This document shows, piece after piece, positions 1-7,486 of a DNA stretch of 34,972 nucleotides. The notes under the pieces were generated by a model that was not told where the DNA came from, ran no database searches, and was given only the letters and a program-made list of their open reading frames with translations. This stretch comes from an uncultured Pseudomonadales bacterium (GTDB lineage: Bacteria; Pseudomonadota; Gammaproteobacteria; Pseudomonadales; Azotimanducaceae): contig CAJJAQ010000126.1 of the NCBI GenBank assembly GCA_905182095.1, forward strand, positions 1 to 34,972, in the 5' to 3' direction. Position numbers and translations under genes: made by a program. The number at the start of each line of letters is the position of its first letter. Positions within the stretch are counted from its first letter, which is position 1.

Positions 1-262
1 GATCTATGCTTTGGCCCGGAACGCTATCAGGTAGTCCTGCTTCTAATAGACATTGACGCGCCGTGTTGAAAGCGCTGCTACCCATTTGTAGCGCTGCACC
101 CATAATGACGTCTTCTACTTGGGCTGCATCAATACCAGCCCGTTCTACCGCGTGTCTGATGGCATGCGCGCCAAGGCTTTGACCTAGCGTGCTATTAAAT
201 GCGCCACGGTATGCTTTACCAATAGGCGTACGAGCTGTTGAAACGATGACTGCTTCGCGCAT
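1..262 (-). CDS. Acetyl-CoA acyltransferase (thiolase), N-terminal part
   Basis: The window edge cuts this gene, leaving about the first 87 residues. It begins MREAVIVSTARTPIGK and continues through an EDVIMGAA segment and FNTARQCLLEAGLP, which is the N-terminal half-domain of the thiolase fold. The catalytic cysteine expected near residue 90 lies just outside the window, so activity cannot be judged. Thiolases cleave or form 3-ketoacyl-CoA in beta-oxidation or in acetoacetyl-CoA metabolism. The ATG at 262 is preceded by AAGGAA at a good distance. It lies 126 bp downstream of the nitronate monooxygenase-like gene on the same strand, so the two may share a transcript. FadA-type and PhaA-type members cannot be told apart from this fragment. 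Confidence 0.93.
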   Translation of the reverse strand, partial: MREAVIVSTARTPIGKAYRGAFNSTLGQSLGAHAIRHAVERAGIDAAQVEDVIMGAALQMGSSAFNTARQCLLEAGLPDSVPGQSID

Positions 263-312
263 ATCAATTCCTTAAATAGTTTTCTGTATGTGAATTTGGT
301 ATCTGTAAATTC

Positions 313-351
313 GTTTAGTGTCCCGAGCCAAATGCCCAGGACCGACTAAAC
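313..351. terminator. Imperfect hairpin between oxidoreductase and thiolase genes
   Basis: GTTTAGT at 313-319 pairs with ACTAAAC at 345-351, with a TCC/GGA pairing further in and a loop of roughly 15 bases. It lies after the stop of the oxidoreductase gene and before the thiolase start. There is no T-run, so it is at best a weak attenuator or an RNA-processing structure. Confidence 0.25.
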
Positions 352-388
352 TTAGAGGCTTATGCTCTAACTTTCACCGCGGCTTGTG

Positions 389-1363
389 CTAGGCAGCAAA
401 ACCAGCAAGACGCTTGGAGATAAGGGTATCTGCTTCGCTCATAATGCGATCCATCAGCTCTTGTACTGACGGAATATCATAAACAAGACCAGCGACCATG
501 CCACATGACCATGCGCCAGCTTCCATGGTGCCTTCCATCATGATCTTTGGATAGACGCCTGCTACTTCAGCAGCGATATCCTCAAATTTAAGATCAGCAC
601 CCATTTCTTGTTCTTTCACCAATAAGCGTTCTACTGCTGCATTGGTTAGGACGCGTTCGGTGTTACGCAGCGGACGCATCACCAAGCGAGTGTCTAACTC
701 TGACGCGGCAAGAATAGCTTGCTTAACATTTTCGTGAACTGGTGCCTCTTTAGTTGCTATAAAACGTGTGCCCATGTTCATGCCTTCAGCGCCCATGGCA
801 AGAGAGGCAACTAACGAGCGTGCATCTGCCATACCGCCAGAAGCAACAAAAGGAATCGTTAGTTCATCTGCAGCTCTAGGCAACAAAATGAAGTTGGGAA
901 TATCGTCTTCGCCAGGGTGTCCACCACACTCAAAGCCGTCTACCGAAACCGCATCACAGCCAATGTCCTGAGCTTTCAGCGCGTGTCTAACCGAGGTGCA
1001 CTTATGGATAACTTTGATGCCAGCTTCTTTTAACTGAGGCAACCATTTCGCAGGATTGTTACCAGCGGTTTCAACAGCTTTAACACCGCTTTCAATAATA
1101 GTCTTAACCAAACCAGGGTAATCAGGAGGTGTGAGAGAAGGCAAAAAGGTCAAGTTAACGCCAAAAGGCTTGTCTGTCATTTCGCGGCAGCGCGCGATTT
1201 CGTTGGCTAATTTTTCCGGAGTACCCTGAGTCAAACCGGTGATAATGCCCAAGCCACCAGCATTTGAAACTGCTGCCGCCATTTCTGCCAAGCCAACATA
1301 ATGCATGCCCCCTTGGATAATTGGGTGCTCAATACCAAAAAGTTCCGTAATTCTTGTCTTCAT
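389..1363 (-). CDS. NAD(P)H-dependent flavin oxidoreductase / nitronate monooxygenase family
   Basis: This is a 324-residue TIM-barrel flavoprotein of the 2-nitropropane dioxygenase family. It shows the N-terminal HPIIQGGMHYVG segment, AGGLGIITG around residue 35, a GFECGGHPG motif near residue 145 whose His matches the catalytic-base region of nitronate monooxygenases, and ASGGMADARSL and MGTRF in the FMN-phosphate region. Family members oxidise alkyl nitronates, or act as quinone or enoyl reductases with FMN, in the cytoplasm. The start is the ATG at 1363, preceded by GAGGT. Its position upstream of a thiolase gene suggests a role in acyl-CoA or aromatic catabolism rather than nitroalkane detoxification, but that is inference. 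Confidence 0.9.
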   Translation of the reverse strand: MKTRITELFGIEHPIIQGGMHYVGLAEMAAAVSNAGGLGIITGLTQGTPEKLANEIARCREMTDKPFGVNLTFLPSLTPPDYPGLVKTIIESGVKAVETAGNNPAKWLPQLKEAGIKVIHKCTSVRHALKAQDIGCDAVSVDGFECGGHPGEDDIPNFILLPRAADELTIPFVASGGMADARSLVASLAMGAEGMNMGTRFIATKEAPVHENVKQAILAASELDTRLVMRPLRNTERVLTNAAVERLLVKEQEMGADLKFEDIAAEVAGVYPKIMMEGTMEAGAWSCGMVAGLVYDIPSVQELMDRIMSEADTLISKRLAGFAA

Positions 1364-1547
1364 AATGTTACCTCAAAAAAATAAAAAATCAGGGTGCTAA
1401 TACCCATAACTCAACCCCAATCAGTGCCGTCATTAAGCACTATCAGCCAAAGTCAGTAGTTTGCGCGACACAGATATTGACGAATAGCCCCGCGACCTGT
1501 CAACAAAAGCCTATGAAAACCTTATGCTGCAAAAAAAAGACCTAGAC

Positions 1548-2945
1548 CTAGGGCTTCAGACGGGCCGCTAATAAGGGTAGATGCTGGCGCCCTTGAAATG
1601 GCTCGGTGCCAATAAAGTAGGTTGGACTCACCGCGACGCCCAGCTCTTCAGCCTTATCTGCAGTAGTTTCCACCGCGGCTAGACCTGCGCTGTCAGCAAA
1701 CTCAGCAAAGCCATCAAGAGTCACGCCCAAATGGTTGAGTACATCTTCAATACTTGCAATAGAGTCAATGTCTTGCTCTTGCTGCCAAAAACGCTGCAAG
1801 ATTGCCTCAACATAATTGTCTACTCTGACACTCAAGTCTTGTAGCGCACGTGCTTTCACCCACGCCAGACCTAAGGCCGGCGCGTTAGAGCGCCCTGTCA
1901 CATATAGGTCTTTCAGTTTATGCGGTGCATAGCGTTGAATATCTTGACCCACGTACGTGCCGCGAATACGACGGTGCATTGCGCCTCGATCCTCGCCTTC
2001 TTCCCATACGGCAGGTGTACGCAAAGGTTGGCCCTGGAAAAAGTGCCAATCCAATGCAATGTTTTGTTGCTCCGCCATGGCCCGCGTCCCCGCCAAGGCC
2101 AGATAACTTTGCGGCGCTTTGACATCTATATAAACCGGCAGAGCCGAATCAACAGGCGCTTCAGGATCTGCCATGATCTGGGCATCGTCAGCCAGCTCAT
2201 AGGCAACATCTGGACGCTCGCCTACTTGGCCTTGCAAATACCAACGAATGAGCGGCAGGTGTTCGCGACCAAAAAATTTCTGCGCAGCAACTGAATTTTC
2301 TGCGCCAGCGCTGCCTTTGCTTGGCAAAATATAGGTAGGCACGCCGTAAATACCAGAATCAAATGCGTCCATCTGAAACTGCGCGTTGGCATGTAAACCG
2401 GGTCCTGCTGCATAGTCTCTGAAGCCTTCGATATTAGCCCCGACATCTATTAGCACTTGCTCCACCGCGTCTAGGTCTTCGGCATCAAACTCGCGCCGCC
2501 AAAATGGTGCATAAACAGCGTCGATATATTTTTCCATCAGGCTGTTGGAGGCGCACTGCTGCTGTAAGCTCTCTTGCTGCTTGACCCACCACCAGCCAAC
2601 AGCTGGCAAATTTGTATTCCAAATTTTCACGGTGCCACGGACCGTCATACCTTTTAAATTGGCATAACGCCGGCAGTCAAAATAAGCGTATTTGACGCCA
2701 GACCACTGCTCTTTACTGCGGCTTTGCTCGGCGACTTTGCCACCTTTACCCAGTTTTGCAGTGCCCAGATAACTACCAATGTCTAAAACAAATGGCCGCC
2801 AATCCGCAACAACACCTAGCTCTGCCAACATTTTGCGGGTTGGCTCCACCGCCAGATAGGCGTAAGGGCTCTTAAAATCCAGGTAGATGATAAGGGGCAC
2901 TTTAGCATCCGTTGAGGTAGCAACCGGGCATATCAAGGTATCCAT
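1548..2945 (-). CDS. Tandem DsbA-like / 2-hydroxychromene-2-carboxylate isomerase-type fusion
   Basis: This 465-residue protein has two consecutive GST-kappa/DsbA-type domains (about residues 16-240 and 268-465), each the size of a complete 2-hydroxychromene-2-carboxylate isomerase. Domain 1 starts IIYLDFKSPYAYLA, with the Ser-Pro pair (Ser26) that provides the catalytic serine in this family, and carries the cis-Pro loop YGVPTYIL near residue 200. Domain 2 starts VYIDVKAPQSYLA, where the matching serine is Ala277, and ends with SPTYFIG. Family enzymes are glutathione-dependent isomerases or oxidoreductases in aromatic degradation. The fusion and the lost second serine suggest one active and one structural or regulatory half. 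The gene is single, between the acylase and flavin oxidoreductase genes on the same strand. Confidence 0.88.
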   Translation of the reverse strand: MDTLICPVATSTDAKVPLIIYLDFKSPYAYLAVEPTRKMLAELGVVADWRPFVLDIGSYLGTAKLGKGGKVAEQSRSKEQWSGVKYAYFDCRRYANLKGMTVRGTVKIWNTNLPAVGWWWVKQQESLQQQCASNSLMEKYIDAVYAPFWRREFDAEDLDAVEQVLIDVGANIEGFRDYAAGPGLHANAQFQMDAFDSGIYGVPTYILPSKGSAGAENSVAAQKFFGREHLPLIRWYLQGQVGERPDVAYELADDAQIMADPEAPVDSALPVYIDVKAPQSYLALAGTRAMAEQQNIALDWHFFQGQPLRTPAVWEEGEDRGAMHRRIRGTYVGQDIQRYAPHKLKDLYVTGRSNAPALGLAWVKARALQDLSVRVDNYVEAILQRFWQQEQDIDSIASIEDVLNHLGVTLDGFAEFADSAGLAAVETTADKAEELGVAVSPTYFIGTEPFQGRQHLPLLAARLKP

Positions 2946-3110
2946 TATTATTTTTCCAATATCTGTCGTTTAAGGCTATCACCCCCTAATTTTTTCCAAA
3001 GAGGCTTTTTCTAACAAAATCTTTTGTGCAAAATCACTTTTGCAAAGCGCTTCTTACAAACTGTTTTTTGCAAAGAAAGAGCGCCACACAAAACCCCTCC
3101 TCTCAAACCC

Positions 3111-5339
3111 CTAAGGCGTATCCCCTGGGCGATAGGCGCGCAGTAAGTTTTGCTGTAATGCAGCTTCACTGAACCAAGGGTCATGGAGTATCTCCAGAGC
3201 GTAATCTTCGGCTTGATCCGCATAGTGAGGCGAAGTTTCATCTAATGTCGCACTACCAAATTGGTGCACGCCTTCAACAGTAAGCGCACCAGCAGCATCC
3301 CACTCAACCAAGTAATAAAGCCCATCACCAGCCACATTCGTTAAATAGCCATCTTGATCTATACCACGCCCATAGATGGCGCGTAAAATATCCGGTCCAC
3401 CCGCCACTGGCAAATTAAGATCTCCGCGTACGTGCCGATTCACTTCACCCCAGGGCGGATCCATGCGCCCTACCGCGTTATCTAAACCCGCTATACAGTT
3501 GTCCAATATTTTACTGATCTCGGGCTTACCGTCCTCATGACGATTTTCCTTCGGTTGCGCAGCCAAGAATACACAGGTACCCATTGCTGCACTGGTATTT
3601 GCCAAATCAGTACCTAAATCCCAGGCAGCCAAAATTTTCTGCGCTTGCTGGCGTTTCGAATCAGTAAATTCCACTTCAGCAATTTGTCCCAAATACGCCA
3701 CGTAATCGGTATTTGGCGAATAGAACTTATCGTGCTTAATTGCAGAAAATTCTTCCTTGCTGATGCGAGGACCAAGAGTTTGAAAAAGTTCCAAGCCACG
3801 CACCGCCCGGTTAGTCATATCCATTTGAAACCCATGTCCTGGCGCGTACTTTTCAATTTTTACATTGTCAGCTTCAGCGGTGACATTGAAAGGCGTTTGA
3901 TTGGCACTGTGCACGTAACCTGATGCTGGGTTAATGACTTGAGGCAACCTTGCAAAGGACAAATTTTCTTTCCAGATTAAGGACGAATCATCACCGGGCA
4001 AATAGAGCGACCAGTCGTAACGCGGATCGCGCTTAGGCGTTAGAGAGTTATGCAAAAACATGATATTCCCCTCTTTATCTGCATAAACAAAATTGAAACT
4101 GGCAAACGCCTGCATCGACATGGCTTCGCGCCATTCCGCCAAATTCGTCGCAAGGTTCATGCGGTACCATTGCTCAACTTGTCTAAGTTCTCCCATGCCA
4201 GCATAACGAACGGCATACGTTCCGTGATCTGTGCGCAAAACCGGCCCATGTTTAGAAGCCAGCACCTCCTGCGTAACAGTCCATGGGAAAAAACCCCACA
4301 AACGTATTTCAAGCGCCACTTCGCTAACGGCAAGGTCCTGCCATTGACCGTCTAAACGATATTGATTGGTATTGTTAGGATTAATCTCAAGGACAAAAAC
4401 ATCCACTAAATCGGGACTATTGACTGTTGCACCCCATGCCAAGTTCTCAGTAAAGCCCACGCTTACCATGGGCGTTCCCGGAAATAATCCGCCCATCACA
4501 TTTAGTCCCTGTGAACTTTTTAGGTGGGCCTCATACCAAGCAACCGGTCCCGTGGTAGGTTGATGAGAATTGATCGCCAAGCGAGTTGAACCCTCAGCAG
4601 AGATCTTTGGCGCAATAGCAAACGCATTAGAGCCGATAGGCACACCGCCGATAGAAATCTCATTCGGCGCTTGCTGCAATATGGCGGGCGGCTGAAATAG
4701 CGGCTCGGCGTCTTCAACGCGATCAAGCAATGTCTCTATAACCGTAGGTCGAATAATTTCACTCACCGCCCGCTGCCGAGTTGGTTTGGTCAATTCTTTG
4801 ATGCTGCCCTCAAAACCATAGAAAAGCAGGTGGCGCAGCATAAACCCTGCAACTATATCCTTCCCTGACACGGGCAAAACACGTTCATCTACCTGATCTG
4901 GATGAGTCGCCGCATAATAGTTAATACCATCTGCGTAGGCCTCAACATAGGCTCTTACATCCGGGCTTATGTCCCATTTATAGTTAGCCTCAAGTGTTTC
5001 CCAAAGCCCCAACCATTTCACAAGGTAGTCTGTGATTGCGCCATCTTGACCAGTGTATAGGGCGCTATTGCCACGATAAAACGGCATTGAATCTTCAATA
5101 AGCTGCCAGTTATCTTCGGCCTGAGCAAAAGCGAAACCAAACGCAACGTCGGGATTAGTGGTACCCAAAATGTGCGGCACTCCGCGAGTATCTCGACGAA
5201 TTGTCACCTCATACTGATCCGCCAAGTACAAATACTTCTCAGCATCAAAAGTAGCCATCTGCCAGCCATAGCCAACCCAAGCGGCAAGCACCACTAGTAT
5301 TGCTAGGAATCCACGAGCACCCCATGATTTAGTCACCAC
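3111..5339 (-). CDS. Penicillin acylase family (N-terminal nucleophile) amidohydrolase
   Basis: This is a 742-residue precursor, a normal length for penicillin G, cephalosporin or N-acyl-homoserine-lactone acylases. Residues about 8-28 form a hydrophobic export signal or anchor. The alpha region includes RRDTRGVPHI and AFGFAFAQAEDNW. Autocleavage is expected before Ser237 in PIGSNAFAIAP, giving a beta chain with an N-terminal serine nucleophile; NSHQP and the later LAWGATVNSPDLVDVFV fit the beta-chain oxyanion and structural regions, and MDMTNRAVRG is near the expected catalytic Asn. The product is likely periplasmic and hydrolyses an amide. The substrate (penicillin-like amide, acyl-homoserine lactone or another) cannot be assigned. 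It is followed on the same strand, after 165 bp, by the isomerase fusion. Confidence 0.92.
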   Translation of the reverse strand: MVTKSWGARGFLAILVVLAAWVGYGWQMATFDAEKYLYLADQYEVTIRRDTRGVPHILGTTNPDVAFGFAFAQAEDNWQLIEDSMPFYRGNSALYTGQDGAITDYLVKWLGLWETLEANYKWDISPDVRAYVEAYADGINYYAATHPDQVDERVLPVSGKDIVAGFMLRHLLFYGFEGSIKELTKPTRQRAVSEIIRPTVIETLLDRVEDAEPLFQPPAILQQAPNEISIGGVPIGSNAFAIAPKISAEGSTRLAINSHQPTTGPVAWYEAHLKSSQGLNVMGGLFPGTPMVSVGFTENLAWGATVNSPDLVDVFVLEINPNNTNQYRLDGQWQDLAVSEVALEIRLWGFFPWTVTQEVLASKHGPVLRTDHGTYAVRYAGMGELRQVEQWYRMNLATNLAEWREAMSMQAFASFNFVYADKEGNIMFLHNSLTPKRDPRYDWSLYLPGDDSSLIWKENLSFARLPQVINPASGYVHSANQTPFNVTAEADNVKIEKYAPGHGFQMDMTNRAVRGLELFQTLGPRISKEEFSAIKHDKFYSPNTDYVAYLGQIAEVEFTDSKRQQAQKILAAWDLGTDLANTSAAMGTCVFLAAQPKENRHEDGKPEISKILDNCIAGLDNAVGRMDPPWGEVNRHVRGDLNLPVAGGPDILRAIYGRGIDQDGYLTNVAGDGLYYLVEWDAAGALTVEGVHQFGSATLDETSPHYADQAEDYALEILHDPWFSEAALQQNLLRAYRPGDTP

Positions 5340-5689
5340 ATCCCCCGACTTTTCTATTAGCTGGATATTATCTTCGTTAGCTCAAATCCCGCTCACCAAC
5401 GAAGTGCCAAGAGCCTGCCATAAGGAAGATTGCGTTGGAAGGCCGGCAAAAATATAGTGCACTTTTTTTCGCCAAAAATTCACTGCACCCTATTTCCACA
5501 ACCTCGAATTGCGAATAGGCGATGCCCATTGGGCGCCTAAATCAGGCACTGCAGCGTCTCGTGTAGTTTAACAGACTGCTCCGGGCGAGATATTCACGCA
5601 TACGCGACAGCCGCTCCTAACTTTGGGCAGTTACTGTAAAATCCAATCAGACCTTGACTTTTGCACCACTAAGCGGCACTCTCCGCGCC

Positions 5690-5705
5690 CGTGAGTTCGA
5701 TCACG
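5690..5705 (+). promoter_or_regulatory. Helicase leader hairpin 1
   Basis: CGTGA (5690-5694) and TCACG (5701-5705) form a perfect 5-bp stem around a 6-base loop. It is the first of three hairpins in the 140 bases before the helicase start codon. Confidence 0.4.
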
Positions 5706-5716
5706 AACCGCTCTCT

Positions 5717-5731
5717 CCAGCATATAGCTGG
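5717..5731 (+). promoter_or_regulatory. Helicase leader hairpin 2
   Basis: CCAGC (5717-5721) and GCTGG (5727-5731) form a perfect 5-bp GC-rich stem with loop ATATA. It sits 11 bases after hairpin 1. Confidence 0.4.
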
Positions 5732-5771
5732 TTAGCGAACATCAACAAGCCGACCCCACCTAGATGTCTTC

Positions 5772-5789
5772 AATCGAATAACTTCGATT
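5772..5789 (+). promoter_or_regulatory. Helicase leader hairpin 3, next to the ribosome-binding site
   Basis: AATCGAA (5772-5778) and TTCGATT (5783-5789) form a perfect 7-bp stem with loop TAAC. It ends 26 bases before the AGGA ribosome-binding site (5816-5819) of the helicase, so it is placed where folding could influence translation initiation or mRNA stability. Confidence 0.45.
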
Positions 5790-5826
5790 CAGGCACGTGA
5801 GAATGTTTGCTTACCAGGAAAAAAAT

Positions 5827-7395
5827 ATGACTAATGGAGTTTTTGCAGACCTAGGCCTGCATGATAGCTTTTGCCAAACCGTAACCGAGTTAGGTTTCAC
5901 CGAACCCAGTGACATTCAAAAATCTGCAATACCCGACGTTCTTGCAGGTAAAGATCTGTTAGGTATAGCTCAGACTGGCACCGGTAAGACTGCCGCATTC
6001 GGCCTACCCTTATTACAAAATCTAATTAACGACGCCGCCGTGGATACCAGCAAAATGCGCGCCACACCACGGCATCCGCGCGCACTGATACTAGCGCCTA
6101 CGCGGGAGCTGGCCATTCAAATTCATGAAGAGCTAGGCAAACTTGCCGGCGTTTCAAAAATGAACTTTGCCTGCGTCATTGGCGGAGTTAATCAAAATCC
6201 ACAAGTAAAGAAACTGCGCATGGGCGTAGACGTGCTGGTTGCCGCACCGGGACGCCTTCTCGATCTAATGAATCAGGGTCACGTCAATCTCAGCGAAACT
6301 AAGTTCCTCGTATTAGACGAGTGTGACCGCCTGTTAGATATGGGTTTTATCCCTGATGTAAGGCGAATTGTTGGGGCCATGCCAAAGCAACGACAAACTC
6401 TACTGTTCTCCGCCACTATGCCAACAGAAATTGGCAGGTTGGCGAAAGAGATACTGCACGAGCCAATCAAAGTTGACGTTTCGCCGAAAGAAGTCACCGT
6501 GGCGAAAATTGATCAACGTGCAGTTATGGTCAGCACGCCAAACAAACGAATCGTACTTGAACACCTTCTTAGAGACAAAGATTTGGTTCGCGCCATTGTT
6601 TTCACCCGCACCAAGCATGGTGCCAACAAGGTGGCTAAACAGCTAAACGGCGCAGGATTTGTGGCCGAAGTCATACATGGCAACAAAACCCAAGCTGCAA
6701 GACAACGTGCTTTAGAGAACTTTAAAAAGGGTAATTCTTGGATCTTAGTTGCCACGGATATTGCAGCACGTGGCATCGATGTCAGCGATGTCTCCCATGT
6801 ATTCAACTATGAATTGCCCCACGAACCTGAGAGTTATGTACACCGCATAGGGCGAACGGCCCGCGCTGGTGCGAAAGGTATCGCCTGGGCACTTGTTGAC
6901 GCTGGCGAAATCAGCCGCTTACGTGCGGTAGAACGATTGACCAAACGCAAAGTCGATATAGTTAAACTAGATATTGAACTGCCTAGCAAGCCGGCACAAT
7001 CTGATGATGATGACGAACGTGGCGAAAGGCGCCAGAGCCAGCAGCGCAGCCGCAGGCCCGCTCAGGGTCAGGGTCAGGGTCAGGGTCAGGGAAATAGCCA
7101 GGGTCAAGGCAACGCACAACGCAACCGCCGCAGACCTAGCGGCAAGCCAAGCCAAGGCGAACAGTCCTCAGGCAATAGAGACGGCAATCGTAGCGGCGGC
7201 GAGGGTCAGTCACAACGATCGAGCAGTTCAACAAATAGCCGCAGCAGCAGCACCAGCAACGGCAATACAATAAATAGCTCCAACGAAAATGTTAATCCTT
7301 ACGGACGCGTTGGACCGCGAGCAGGTTCAAGTAGTGACGGTGGCAGTGGTGGTGGCGGTACACCCAGACGTAGACGCAACCCTCAGTCTAGATAG
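5827..7395 (+). CDS. rhlE: RhlE-type ATP-dependent RNA helicase with DECD motif II
   Basis: This is an SF2 RNA helicase of 522 residues. Visible motifs are the Q-motif end GFTEPSDIQ (23-31), Walker A AQTGTGKT (48-55), PTRELAIQ (91-98), APGRLLDL (140-147), SAT, ATDIAARGID and HRIGRTARAG. Motif II reads DECD (164-167), not DEAD. After about residue 420 comes a disordered, Gln/Gly/Ser/Arg-rich tail with a GQ dipeptide run, typical of the RNA-binding tails of RhlE proteins. I chose the ATG at 5827 because AGGA lies 7 bases upstream; a GTG at 5797 and ATG at 5803 in frame lack such a site. The role is RNA unwinding in ribosome assembly, RNA decay or cold growth. It converges on dbpA. Confidence 0.93.
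   Translation: MTNGVFADLGLHDSFCQTVTELGFTEPSDIQKSAIPDVLAGKDLLGIAQTGTGKTAAFGLPLLQNLINDAAVDTSKMRATPRHPRALILAPTRELAIQIHEELGKLAGVSKMNFACVIGGVNQNPQVKKLRMGVDVLVAAPGRLLDLMNQGHVNLSETKFLVLDECDRLLDMGFIPDVRRIVGAMPKQRQTLLFSATMPTEIGRLAKEILHEPIKVDVSPKEVTVAKIDQRAVMVSTPNKRIVLEHLLRDKDLVRAIVFTRTKHGANKVAKQLNGAGFVAEVIHGNKTQAARQRALENFKKGNSWILVATDIAARGIDVSDVSHVFNYELPHEPESYVHRIGRTARAGAKGIAWALVDAGEISRLRAVERLTKRKVDIVKLDIELPSKPAQSDDDDERGERRQSQQRSRRPAQGQGQGQGQGNSQGQGNAQRNRRRPSGKPSQGEQSSGNRDGNRSGGEGQSQRSSSSTNSRSSSTSNGNTINSSNENVNPYGRVGPRAGSSSDGGSGGGGTPRRRRNPQSR
7062..7091 (+). repeat. Five tandem TCAGGG hexamers inside the helicase tail
   Basis: Five perfect copies of TCAGGG lie in the coding sequence and encode the Gln-Gly dipeptide run. 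A unit of 6 bp changes length in frame, so slippage would lengthen or shorten the disordered tail without breaking the protein. Confidence 0.9.
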
Positions 7396-7435
7396 CGCCT
7401 AATCGGTAGCTTAGAATACGCTGATCAGCATATCT

Positions 7436-7452
7436 GGTCTCAGCAAGAGACC
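7436..7452. terminator. Hairpin between convergent helicase genes
   Basis: GGTCTC (7436-7441) and GAGACC (7447-7452) form a 6-bp stem with a 5-base loop. It lies 41 bp after the rhlE stop and 35 bp beyond the dbpA stop on the other strand. No T-run follows, so its strength as a terminator is uncertain. Confidence 0.35.
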
Positions 7453-7486
7453 GGCAGCGGGCCAAGCTCTCTGACCTTTCTTGCGC

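Larger units (their letters stand above)
5340..5826. other. Long divergent intergenic region with structured leader
   Basis: This 487-bp gap separates the acylase gene (minus) from the RhlE-like helicase gene (plus). I see no convincing coding frame and no tRNA. The left part must carry the acylase promoter. The right part (5690-5789) holds three closely spaced hairpins described separately. A TTGACT at 5654-5659 could be a -35 element, but no good -10 follows at normal spacing. Confidence 0.6.

Noticed and set aside
3011-3241. Minus-strand frame of 76 codons between the isomerase fusion and the acylase
   Set aside because: It overlaps the 3' end of the clear acylase gene in another frame, is rich in Arg/Cys/Lys, and has no ribosome-binding site or family pattern.
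5690-5731. Possible tRNA remnant, because of GTTCGA in a stem-loop
   Set aside because: The loop has 6 bases rather than 7, and no acceptor, anticodon or D arm can be formed around it.
7062-7091. TCAGGG array as a telomere-like or structural DNA element
   Set aside because: It is short, lies within a coding tail and is explained by the Gln-Gly run.
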